Shown in pieces: positions 1-6,817 of a DNA stretch of 17,588 bases; position 1 is the first letter of the stretch, and each line of letters starts with the position of its first letter. The notes under the pieces are model-generated. The model had not been told where the DNA came from. It saw only the letters and a list, made by a program, of their open reading frames with translations, and did not search any database. The position numbers and the translations under genes are program-made. Source of the stretch: CAZSIA01 sp045126355 (GTDB lineage Bacteria; Bacillota_I; Bacilli_A; Acholeplasmatales; Anaeroplasmataceae); contig JBGVOE010000082.1 in the NCBI GenBank assembly GCA_045126355.1, positions 1 through 17,588 of the forward strand. Reading direction: 5' to 3'.

Positions 1-138
1 AGGATCCCTTCAAGGGATAAGCCAGAGTGAAAATTGCGGTTGTCAGCCGCTATTGATGACCCTTGAGGGTCGTCGAAAGGTAAAAGCCCTTATAGGGTAG
101 CGTAAAAACCGCGCGTTTTACGTGCGGATTGTTATTTT
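1..138 (+). ncRNA. Probable omega RNA/right end of an IS605-type tnpB element (5' part outside window)
   Basis: This GC-rich block is unlike the AT-rich DNA after it and folds into consecutive hairpins: ATCCC/GGGAT (4-8/14-18), GCGG/CCGC (36-39/47-50), a nine-pair stem GATGACCCT/AGGGTCGTC (55-63/66-74), CCC/GGG (87-89/95-97) and CCGCGCG/CGTGCGG (109-115/121-127), followed by a T-rich stretch. No plausible protein spans it. A string of hairpins at the 3' end of tnpB, running to the element's right end, is the known layout of the omega RNA (reRNA) that guides TnpB nuclease; the next bases of host DNA then act as guide. I infer the same here, on the + strand, with tnpB left of the window. No tnpB coding sequence is visible, so the assignment rests on structure and resemblance. 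It could be another structured RNA. Confidence 0.5.
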
Positions 139-278
139 AAAAAAAATGACGTTATGATTTATTTGTTAAATTTACTAATTATTTTATGTTAATAGAAAAA
201 ATTGAAAAGTAATAGAAAGTTTTAAGTTAACTTTTATTAAGAATGTAACGAATAAGAGTTTAAAGATACTAAATAAAA

Positions 279-311
279 TATTTTACGATACAAAAATGTT
301 ATTTTACGTTA
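279..311 (+). promoter_or_regulatory. 12-bp direct repeat with 21-bp period, probable LytTR binding site
   Basis: TATTTTACGATA (279-290) and TATTTTACGTTA (300-311) differ at one base and start 21 bp apart, two turns of B-DNA. LytTR regulators such as AgrA and ComE bind two short direct repeats about 21 bp centre to centre, and the core TACGTT resembles their half-site. The next gene encodes a LytTR protein, so autoregulation is the simple reading. Possible -10 boxes follow: TATTAT (321-326), or the extended -10 TGCTAATAT (339-347), which would leave a very short leader before the gene. The rest of 139-358 is AT-rich with a palindrome AAGTTAACTT (224-233) and shows no gene. Confidence 0.55.
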
Positions 312-367
312 TTAATCTTTTATTATACATAACTTATATGCTAATATAAAATTGGTAGGTGATATAT

Positions 368-814
368 GTGAAAATCAAGTTAGTTTGTGATGAAAGTAAA
401 TATACTACTATAAAAGAAAAACTCATTTCATCTGGTTATGAAGTTTGCGATGAAGATGCTGAATGGATTTTAAAAGAAATTGATATTAAAGATGATGAGA
501 TAAAAATTAAAATATCAGATGGATATAAAATTCTTAAACTTGATGATATTGTAGCCGTTGAAAGTTTTGATCATACAATATATATTTACGATTTTGATGG
601 TGAATATAAGGTTCGAAAACCTTTAAAAGAGATTGAATATGAACTTTCCTCAAATTTTATTCGAATTAGTAAAAGTGTAATTATAAATAAGAAGAAAATT
701 AATCATATATCAACATTCACAGGACAAAAATTTAGGGTAATGATGATTAATCATAAAAAGTTTATTGTTACAAAATCGTATTATCATAATTTTATAAAAG
801 AAATGGAATTATAA
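368..814 (+). CDS. LytTR-domain DNA-binding transcriptional regulator
   Basis: A 148-residue protein with a short N-terminal part (about 1-45) and a C-terminal LytTR domain (about 48-148). The domain signature is clear: the strand VAVESFDHTIYIY, then KPLKEIEYEL, FIRISKSVIINKKKINHI and a final strand-rich segment, matching the family pattern of an R/K-S-x-x-x-N-x-x-x-I block. There is no receiver domain with a phosphorylatable Asp, so it is not a classical response regulator; it resembles the small stand-alone LytTR regulators. I chose GTG 368 because AGGTGA (357-362) is well placed for it; an upstream GTG at 359 in the same frame lies inside that SD and would add three residues. The next gene follows after 11 bp, so the two are cotranscribed. 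Targets are unknown; a phased repeat at 279-311 suggests self-regulation. Confidence 0.85.
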   Translation: MKIKLVCDESKYTTIKEKLISSGYEVCDEDAEWILKEIDIKDDEIKIKISDGYKILKLDDIVAVESFDHTIYIYDFDGEYKVRKPLKEIEYELSSNFIRISKSVIINKKKINHISTFTGQKFRVMMINHKKFIVTKSYYHNFIKEMEL

Positions 815-825
815 GGAGGTATTTT

Positions 826-2517
826 ATGATAAGTGTTTTCTATGATATAGGTAAAAATGTTCTTTTATTAGGAATAATATTTATATTTGTTTATTGTATT
901 TATACCATTTTATATAATATTTATTTGTCACAAAGATTAAAGAATAAAATTAAAAAAATAAGATTATTTGAACCAATTAGAATAGTTCATTTTTTAGTTA
1001 TTCCATTAATATTCTTATCAACTGTTTCTTTTTCAATTTCATTGATAATTGAAAATTTTAATGAAAAAGAAAAATTAAACTTTTTACAGTCATTAAATCC
1101 AGTAGTAGAAAATGTTGAAATGAATAAGATTTTTTCAACTATTGATATGAAAGAAGTGAAAATGCAGATTGATATCGAAGATGATCATGTCTTACTTAAT
1201 AATGAAATTATACCAACTGAAGTTAGCATTTTGTTAAATGGAAAAAGATATAATAAAAAAATTACAGGTTATGAAGTTGCCGGTGATTTCGTTGAGGATA
1301 ATGGAGAGGCGTCATATGATTATAATATTAATTGCACTTTTAATTTTAATGAACAAGATTTAAATATTGGAGATTATAATGTTCAATTTTTATCGCTAAC
1401 AATGTATTATCCAAGTAATAATTCTTTTAAAATATTTGATCTTTCTGTAAAACAACTTTCCTTCAAGGTTTTATCAACAGCTTATTATAAATTAGATTTT
1501 AAATTTGGTGATAAAGTTTTAGAAACATATTCTTTACATAAAGAAATGCTATTTTCTGATTTTGTTACTAGTTATGAAAACTATTATTTAATGAACTATT
1601 TAGATCAATTAGTAATAAATGAAATTCAAAATTTTAATTATCAATATCCTGGATTATTACTAGAATTTAAAAATGCATGGGAAGCTAAAATTATAGATGA
1701 AAATCATATGGTAGCATATCCAGTTTTAAGTGGATTAGGAGAAATAGAAAAGTCTATTCTGTTTGGCTTTAATGATGATACTAATCCATATAGAGATAAT
1801 GATTTAAAAATTGGTATAGATGAATTATTAATACTATATTGTGGATATAATGAAAAGTATCTTAAAAGATCTCCTAAAATATTGGAATATGATTCTGAGT
1901 ACATTGAATGTGGGCAAAATTCTATTATTGGTAAAAAGCCTGGTATTACTAAGATAAAAGTGAAAGTTGATTTAGGTTTTACTGCATTTACTAAGGAAGT
2001 AGAAATAGAAGTTATACAGTATAAAAAATATTTATTAGTAAATAATGAATATAAATTTTTAAAATATGATTTTGAAAGTAAAGAAATAGAATTACAATAT
2101 AATGACTATTTCGATTCTTTGATAAATATAGTGCAAGAATATCGATATTTAACTGGTAATAGCATTAAACTTGAAGACTACTTTTTAGTGAATTCTACAA
2201 TTGATAAATATAAAGTTGTTGTTCCAGTTTACTCTACTAGTTATGATAAAGATATATTTAGAATAAATAACGAAGGATACGATTCGCTTACAAATACCCT
2301 TTATTTAAGTGAAGATGAACAAATCGATGTTGAAATCAACAAAGAGGAAATGACAAAAGCAGAACAAATTTTTTACTGTAAAAATTTATCTATGTTAGGA
2401 ATACATAAAGTTTTAGGTGATACACCCAATAATTATGAAATTATAATTTATTATAGAGTTGGAGAAACATTATATACCGTTATGAAAAAAGTTAATGTTG
2501 TAGTTTCAACTAGTTAA
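826..2517 (+). CDS. Two-pass membrane protein with large external region, partner of the LytTR regulator
   Basis: A 563-residue protein with two membrane segments near the N terminus (about 12-34 and 53-75). The Arg/Lys-rich loop between them (36-46) should be cytoplasmic, which places both the short N terminus and the roughly 485-residue C-terminal part outside the cell. Residues about 348-397 resemble a bacterial Ig-like (Big_2-type) domain, with a GKKPGITKIKVKV strand turn. I do not recognise the remainder. The start ATG has a strong SD (AAGGAGGT). It sits 11 bp after the LytTR gene. In LytTR regulatory systems such as HdrRM and BrsRM of streptococci, a LytTR protein is paired with a membrane protein that holds it inactive. 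The pairing here suggests a similar role, but the large external part is unlike those small partners, so this is inference. Confidence 0.6.
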   Translation: MISVFYDIGKNVLLLGIIFIFVYCIYTILYNIYLSQRLKNKIKKIRLFEPIRIVHFLVIPLIFLSTVSFSISLIIENFNEKEKLNFLQSLNPVVENVEMNKIFSTIDMKEVKMQIDIEDDHVLLNNEIIPTEVSILLNGKRYNKKITGYEVAGDFVEDNGEASYDYNINCTFNFNEQDLNIGDYNVQFLSLTMYYPSNNSFKIFDLSVKQLSFKVLSTAYYKLDFKFGDKVLETYSLHKEMLFSDFVTSYENYYLMNYLDQLVINEIQNFNYQYPGLLLEFKNAWEAKIIDENHMVAYPVLSGLGEIEKSILFGFNDDTNPYRDNDLKIGIDELLILYCGYNEKYLKRSPKILEYDSEYIECGQNSIIGKKPGITKIKVKVDLGFTAFTKEVEIEVIQYKKYLLVNNEYKFLKYDFESKEIELQYNDYFDSLINIVQEYRYLTGNSIKLEDYFLVNSTIDKYKVVVPVYSTSYDKDIFRINNEGYDSLTNTLYLSEDEQIDVEINKEEMTKAEQIFYCKNLSMLGIHKVLGDTPNNYEIIIYYRVGETLYTVMKKVNVVVSTS

Positions 2518-2569
2518 TATATGATATATAGAAAACTAAACTCTTTTAGATTTTAATAGACTATTTTAA

Positions 2570-2604
2570 AACATTGCAAAGATGTAATTTGCAGTGTTTT
2601 TTCT
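2570..2604 (+). terminator. Intrinsic terminator of the LytTR unit
   Basis: Stem AACATTGCAAA (2570-2580) pairs with TTTGCAGTGTT (2588-2598) with one G-U pair and runs into a T tract. It ends the two-gene LytTR transcript. Confidence 0.85.
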
Positions 2605-2643
2605 TATTTAGCGAAGTTTGAAAGACTACTTATTAAATTTCAT

Positions 2644-2672
2644 TTGATACTATGTAATTTTTATTTTATAAT
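2644..2672 (+). promoter_or_regulatory. Sigma-A-type promoter of the SGNH hydrolase gene
   Basis: TTGATA (2644-2649), a 17-bp spacer, and a perfect TATAAT (2667-2672). Expected transcription start is near 2679, about 29 nt before the coding start. Confidence 0.75.
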
Positions 2673-2707
2673 AAAGAAGAATTTGATTATAAAGTGGTGA
2701 TTAAATT

Positions 2708-3844
2708 ATGAATTGGGTTACAATATGGGGCAATGCACAATCAACTGTTTTACCTCATCCAGCATATTATGCAAAAGATATAACATTAAGATATCCTATT
2801 TTTATTCCATTTGATGGTAATAAAGTTAGAATTACATTAGATAATTTTTGCTGTGGAGAAGATGTTTATATTAATAGAGTAGCGATTGCTAAAGGTAGTA
2901 AAAAAGGAGAATTATTATCAGATATAACATATTTAAAATTTAATGGTTCTTTAGATGTTACTATTAAAGCACACGGTAATGTAAAATCTGATGAAATAGA
3001 ATATCGTGTTTTAAGTGATGAGTTTTTAGTTGTTTCTATTTATTTGTCTGAATTTACGAATTTGACTAGTGGAGTAGATATAATTGGGCCATTATCTACA
3101 GGCTACTTTGCTTATGGTAATCAATTAGAAAACAAAATATTTGATATTAACACATCTAAGAAAACTAGTTGGGTATATTTTTTAAGTAATATTGATATTT
3201 ATACAAGTGATGATAATGAAGCAATCATTTGTTATGGAGACTCTATTACTAGTCAAGATTGGCCAGATTATATGTTACTTGCTTTAAGAGAAAAAAATAT
3301 TAAAAATATTAGTGTTATTCGTAAAGCTGTATCAGGAACAAGAATTCTTCGTCAATATAGTTGTATAACATATCAATCATACGGACTTTGTGGAAAGAAC
3401 CGTTTTGTTCATGAAGTTGGAAGTGTATGTGGCGCTAAAAAGATTATTATTCAACATGGTATAAACGATATAATCCATCCTGTTGGAGAAGATGTTAATG
3501 TCTTTAGACCAATGAGTGATTTACCTCGTGTTGATGAATTAATTGATGGGATTAAGTATTATTTAGATGAAGCAAAAAAACTAGGACTAAAGCCATTTAT
3601 TGGAACGTTATTACCTATATATGGATGGAGAACATTTGCTAGCTTTAGAGAAGTTATAAAGAATGAATTTAATGATTGGATTTTATCTAATCCTAATGTA
3701 GTTGACTTTAATTTTGCTGTTGGTGATTATATAGATGGAGCATATCATTTTAAGGCAGGATGTGACTCAGGCGATCATCTTCATCCATCAAAATATGCCT
3801 ATGAATTAATGGGTAAACTTGCCTCAAATATAGTAGGAAAATAA
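2708..3844 (+). CDS. SGNH/GDSL-family hydrolase, probable carbohydrate or acyl esterase
   Basis: A 378-residue protein with no signal peptide or membrane segment, so likely cytoplasmic. Residues about 1-165 form a strand-rich N-terminal part, perhaps a beta-sandwich as in two-domain SGNH esterases. The SGNH domain follows: block I is YGDSIT with nucleophile Ser179, block III is HGIND with Asn253, and the C-terminal block is DHLHPS with Asp356 and His359 completing the triad. These residues indicate a serine esterase or lipase; two-domain members often remove acetyl or other acyl groups from sugars, but the substrate cannot be read from sequence. It has its own promoter and is followed at once by a terminator, so it may be monocistronic. 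Its SD is weak (GTGGTG). Confidence 0.8.
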   Translation: MNWVTIWGNAQSTVLPHPAYYAKDITLRYPIFIPFDGNKVRITLDNFCCGEDVYINRVAIAKGSKKGELLSDITYLKFNGSLDVTIKAHGNVKSDEIEYRVLSDEFLVVSIYLSEFTNLTSGVDIIGPLSTGYFAYGNQLENKIFDINTSKKTSWVYFLSNIDIYTSDDNEAIICYGDSITSQDWPDYMLLALREKNIKNISVIRKAVSGTRILRQYSCITYQSYGLCGKNRFVHEVGSVCGAKKIIIQHGINDIIHPVGEDVNVFRPMSDLPRVDELIDGIKYYLDEAKKLGLKPFIGTLLPIYGWRTFASFREVIKNEFNDWILSNPNVVDFNFAVGDYIDGAYHFKAGCDSGDHLHPSKYAYELMGKLASNIVGK

Positions 3845-3876
3845 AAGTTAGATTTAATTTCTAACTTTCTTTTTTA
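3844..3876 (+). terminator. Intrinsic terminator after the SGNH hydrolase gene
   Basis: Perfect nine-pair stem AAAGTTAGA (3844-3852)/TCTAACTTT (3860-3868) followed by CTTTTTT; it overlaps the last base of the stop codon. The next gene's SD begins only about 10 bp further on with no visible promoter between, so downstream expression may rely on readthrough or an internal promoter. Confidence 0.85.
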
Positions 3877-3897
3877 AAGGGACTGAAGGTGACTATA

Positions 3898-4953
3898 ATG
3901 GAAAAAACAAGACTGATGTTGTTAGAACATTACCATAAATATCCTAAATTACAAATACAAGATATTTTTAAATTTATATATCAAAGTTCTTTTGGTTGTG
4001 AACATTTAGTAACTGATTTAGTGGGTGCTACTGAGTATATTAAGAAAGAATATGAATTAATTGATAAAGAAGATGAACCTTATATTGATGCTTTAGATGG
4101 AGAATATTCTAGAGTGTCTCTATCTTATTTACATAAAGGATTAAGAATTGATACTTTTGCTAAAATATTTGTTTTATCTAGTAAAAAAGAAATTGATGGA
4201 TTATCAAATTTATTACATAAAATTGAAGTAGCCCTTAAGTTAGTTGATGAAGGATTATTACCATTTGATAAAGAGGAATTTAATAAGTGTTTATTAAAAT
4301 GGAAAGAAATGGACTATCCTGCAATTCATCATTCAAATATATTTAGAGAAAATTATAAACCAGCATATCGTGTTATTTCTAATAAATATATTCCATTTTT
4401 AAATCTATTAATTGAAATAGATAAAAGAATGGAAAATGAGAAAGTAGTTCTTTGTATTGAAGGAGGAAGCGCGAGCGGTAAATCAACATTAGGTGATATG
4501 TTATCAAGTATTTATGATTTAACGCTTTTACATATGGATGATTTCTTTCTTCAACCACATCAAAGAAGCCAAGAGCGTTTAAATGAAATTGGTGGTAATA
4601 TTGACTACGAACGTTTCTTAAATGAAGTTTTAATTCATTTAAAAAATGGTGAAGAAATTAACTACCGCAGGTTTGATTGTTCTAAAGTGATGATTTGTGA
4701 AGGTATTAGTATTAAACCGAAAAGACTAACAATAATTGAAGGAGCATACTCAATGCATCCATTATTTGATGAGTATTATGATTTAAAAGTATTTTTAGAT
4801 ATTTCATCAAAATTACAAAAAGAGCGAATTTTAAAACGTAATTCTTTAGAATTTGCAAATAGATTTTTTAACGAATGGATACCGCTTGAAAATTTTTATT
4901 TTTCAAAAACAAATGTTAAAGGTAGAAGCGATTTAATTATTAAAATTGATTAA
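3898..4953 (+). CDS. Uridine-kinase-like P-loop protein with an N-terminal domain of unknown function
   Basis: A 351-residue two-part protein. The C-terminal half (about 180-351) is a P-loop kinase of the uridine kinase/phosphoribulokinase type: Walker A GGSASGKST (189-197), an acidic HMDDFF segment, NYRRFDC, and IIEGAYSMHP, where uridine kinases have an EG motif. The N-terminal half (about 1-170) is a conserved-looking domain with QSSFGCEHLVTD, YSRVSLSYL and HHSNIFRENYKPAYRV. I have an impression of similar domains in other Bacillota but know no function. The substrate may be a nucleoside or another small hydroxyl compound. I chose ATG 3898 because GAAGGTGA (3885-3892) is spaced correctly for it; GTG 3889 would overlap that SD. 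A NUDIX gene follows after 16 bp, forming a likely operon. Confidence 0.75.
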   Translation: MEKTRLMLLEHYHKYPKLQIQDIFKFIYQSSFGCEHLVTDLVGATEYIKKEYELIDKEDEPYIDALDGEYSRVSLSYLHKGLRIDTFAKIFVLSSKKEIDGLSNLLHKIEVALKLVDEGLLPFDKEEFNKCLLKWKEMDYPAIHHSNIFRENYKPAYRVISNKYIPFLNLLIEIDKRMENEKVVLCIEGGSASGKSTLGDMLSSIYDLTLLHMDDFFLQPHQRSQERLNEIGGNIDYERFLNEVLIHLKNGEEINYRRFDCSKVMICEGISIKPKRLTIIEGAYSMHPLFDEYYDLKVFLDISSKLQKERILKRNSLEFANRFFNEWIPLENFYFSKTNVKGRSDLIIKID

Positions 4954-4969
4954 TGGAAGGAGTATTCTT

Positions 4970-5449
4970 ATGGGACGTGATTTATGTATTAAAACCGATG
5001 ATGGTGTATTAAATATTAGAGTTGGAGCCATCATTATGAAAGATGATAAATTTTTAATGGTTGAAAACGATGAATTTCCGCACATGTACTCTGTCGGTGG
5101 AAGAATTAAATTTGGTGAAACTGCCGAAGAAGCTGTAGTTAGAGAAGTTTATGAAGAAACTGGTGTGAAGATGGAAGTAGATAGATTAGGTTTTATTCAT
5201 GAAAATTTCTTTCCAGGTGATTCACTTTTAAAGAAAGGTAGTATTGTTCATGAGATTTCTTTCTTTTTCTATATGAAGGTTCCTAGTGATTTTGAACCAG
5301 TTAAAAGCAGTTATACTGAAGGAGAGCGTATAGAAAATTTAGTATGGATTAAAGCTAATCATCCTAAAAAATATTATCCTGAGTTTTTTAAAACTGAACT
5401 TTATAATCCAACAAAAGAAGTTAAACATTTTGTAACTCGTAATTTGTAG
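4970..5449 (+). CDS. NUDIX hydrolase
   Basis: A 159-residue protein with a perfect NUDIX box: G-R-I-K-F-G-E, seven residues, then REVYEETGV, matching GX5EX7REUXEEXGU. The box binds the metal ions that hydrolyse a nucleoside diphosphate linked to another group. Flanking strands (NIRVGAIIMKDDKFLMVEN before, HEISFFFYMKV and VWIKA after) fit the NUDIX fold over nearly the whole length, so it is a single-domain enzyme of usual size. The start is ATG 4970, preceded by AAGGAG (4957-4962); a TTG at 4946 would run into the previous gene. It follows the P-loop kinase gene by 16 bp and ends at a strong terminator. Pairing with a kinase hints at nucleotide or sugar-phosphate clean-up, but the substrate is unknown. 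Confidence 0.88.
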   Translation: MGRDLCIKTDDGVLNIRVGAIIMKDDKFLMVENDEFPHMYSVGGRIKFGETAEEAVVREVYEETGVKMEVDRLGFIHENFFPGDSLLKKGSIVHEISFFFYMKVPSDFEPVKSSYTEGERIENLVWIKANHPKKYYPEFFKTELYNPTKEVKHFVTRNL

Positions 5450-5486
5450 GAGAAAAATAGTTTAAAAAAATAAATAAGATTAACAT

Positions 5487-5521
5487 AATGAATTTACTAT
5501 TTAGGTGAATTCATTTTTTTA
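5487..5521 (+). terminator. Intrinsic terminator after the NUDIX gene
   Basis: An eleven-pair stem AATGAATTTAC (5487-5497)/GTGAATTCATT (5505-5515) with one G-U pair, then a T run. Confidence 0.85.
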
Positions 5522-5541
5522 TTTTTATATGTCAAAAAACG

Positions 5542-5592
5542 ACAAATTTGTATTGACAATTACATTATAATTGGGCTGTATTTAGAAATACA
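5542..5592 (+). promoter_or_regulatory. Promoter region and palindromic operator candidates of the nucleoside importer
   Basis: Contains a perfect -35 TTGACA (5553-5558). The -10 is uncertain: TGTATT (5577-5582, spacer 18) fits that -35, while the perfect TATAAT (5566-5571) is only 7 bp from it. Two palindromes stand out: ACAAATTTGT (5542-5551) and the inverted repeat TGTATTT-AG-AAATACA (5577-5592). The second covers the likely -10 or start point, a normal place for a repressor site. No nearby gene encodes an obvious local repressor. The importer gene's SD GGAGG (5606-5610) follows. Confidence 0.5.
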
Positions 5593-5617
5593 AATAAAAT
5601 TATGTGGAGGGGATTAA

Positions 5618-6736
5618 ATGAAAAAAATTGTTTTATTTTTAGTTGTATTATTTTTTGGATTAGGAATTAGTGCTTGTGATAAGGAAGATGATGATGGTAA
5701 TGGTGGTTATGATTATGATAAGATACCAGATACAATGGAATCTAGTACATATGAAATTGCCTTTGTTACTGATATCGGTCAATTAAAGGACAAATCTTTC
5801 AATCAAGGAACATGGGAAGGATTAAAACGATATGCTTATGAAAATAATAAATCTTATAAGTATTATCAACCTGCAGGAGGAGATGCATCTACTACAGACG
5901 ACAGATACAATGCGATGAAAGCCGCTATTAATGGTGGAGCTAAAATTGTTGTTTGTGCAGGGTTTATGCAAGGGGATGCATTAAAGAAAATTGCACCTGA
6001 AAATCCAAATGTAAAGTTTGTGTTTATTGATGGATGGAATATGGGAATGGAAAACTTAGTAGCTATTATTTTCCAAGAAGAACAAGCTGGTTATTTAGCT
6101 GGATATGGTGCAGTTATGGATGGATATCGTAAATTAGGATTTGCTGGTGGCGGTGGTGGAGAAAACCCTGCTTGTGAAAGATTTGGTTATGGTTACATTC
6201 AAGGTGCTAATGATGCTGCTAAAGAATTAGGTGTTAAAGTTGATATGAAATACAGTTGGTTATATGGCGCATCATTTTCAGCATCAACTGAATTACAAAC
6301 AATGTTAGAAGGTTGGTATACAACTGGAACTGAAGTAGTATTTGCTTGTGGTGGGTCTATGTGTACAAGTGCATTTGCTGCTGCTAGTGCAAATAACGGA
6401 AAAGTAATTGGAGTAGATGTAGATCAAGCAGCTGAAAGTCCTACTGTTATTACTTCTGCAATGAAGGGTTTAAGAGAAGGAACAATGTTTGCTTTAGCTA
6501 AATTTTTCGATAATAAATGGAGTGAAGTTGCAGATAAAAATGTTAATTTAGGAGCGATGGATAATGCCATTGGACTTCCTACAGAAGAAGGCTCTTGGCG
6601 CTTTAAAACTTGGACTATTGAATCATATAATAAATTATTTGATTCTTTAAAAAATGGTACTGTAAAAGTTGATGCAGATGTTACTGGTCACGAAGAAAAA
6701 ACATACTCAAATGTAAATTTAACATGGGTTAAATAA
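5618..6736 (+). CDS. BMP-family nucleoside-binding lipoprotein (ABC importer substrate-binding protein)
   Basis: A 372-residue protein with a lipoprotein signal peptide: MKK, a hydrophobic core, and the lipobox ISAC with Cys20 as the lipid-carrying residue. A short Asp/Gly-rich linker (21-33) follows, then a Bmp/PnrA-type binding domain beginning with the typical AFVTDIGQLKDKSFNQG segment (about 49-65). The family (PnrA/TmpC of Treponema, BmpA of Lactococcus, NupN of Bacillus) binds purine and other nucleosides at the outer face of the membrane and hands them to an ABC transporter. It is the first gene of a four-gene importer cluster in the same order as Bacillus yufNOPQ (nupNOPQ). The SD GGAGGGG is strong. 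A terminator lies between this gene and the ATPase gene, so it is probably made in excess over the rest. Confidence 0.92.
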   Translation: MKKIVLFLVVLFFGLGISACDKEDDDGNGGYDYDKIPDTMESSTYEIAFVTDIGQLKDKSFNQGTWEGLKRYAYENNKSYKYYQPAGGDASTTDDRYNAMKAAINGGAKIVVCAGFMQGDALKKIAPENPNVKFVFIDGWNMGMENLVAIIFQEEQAGYLAGYGAVMDGYRKLGFAGGGGGENPACERFGYGYIQGANDAAKELGVKVDMKYSWLYGASFSASTELQTMLEGWYTTGTEVVFACGGSMCTSAFAAASANNGKVIGVDVDQAAESPTVITSAMKGLREGTMFALAKFFDNKWSEVADKNVNLGAMDNAIGLPTEEGSWRFKTWTIESYNKLFDSLKNGTVKVDADVTGHEEKTYSNVNLTWVK

Positions 6737-6753
6737 TTTGTTTACTATAAAAG

Positions 6754-6783
6754 TCTAATCACATGTTGTGGTTAGATTTTTTT
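6754..6783 (+). terminator. Intergenic terminator between lipoprotein and ATPase genes
   Basis: Stem TCTAATCACA (6754-6763)/TGTGGTTAGA (6767-6776), one G-U pair, followed by seven T. No promoter is evident before the ATPase gene, so partial readthrough is likely and would set the stoichiometry of the importer. Confidence 0.75.
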
Positions 6784-6817
6784 CTAAATTTTAAAAAAAG
6801 TATAGGGTGGTGTTAAG

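Noticed and set aside
104..138. Group II intron domain V at the left edge
   Set aside because: The CCGCGCG/CGTGCGG hairpin has a TTTTA loop and lacks the GAAA tetraloop and AGC triad of domain V.
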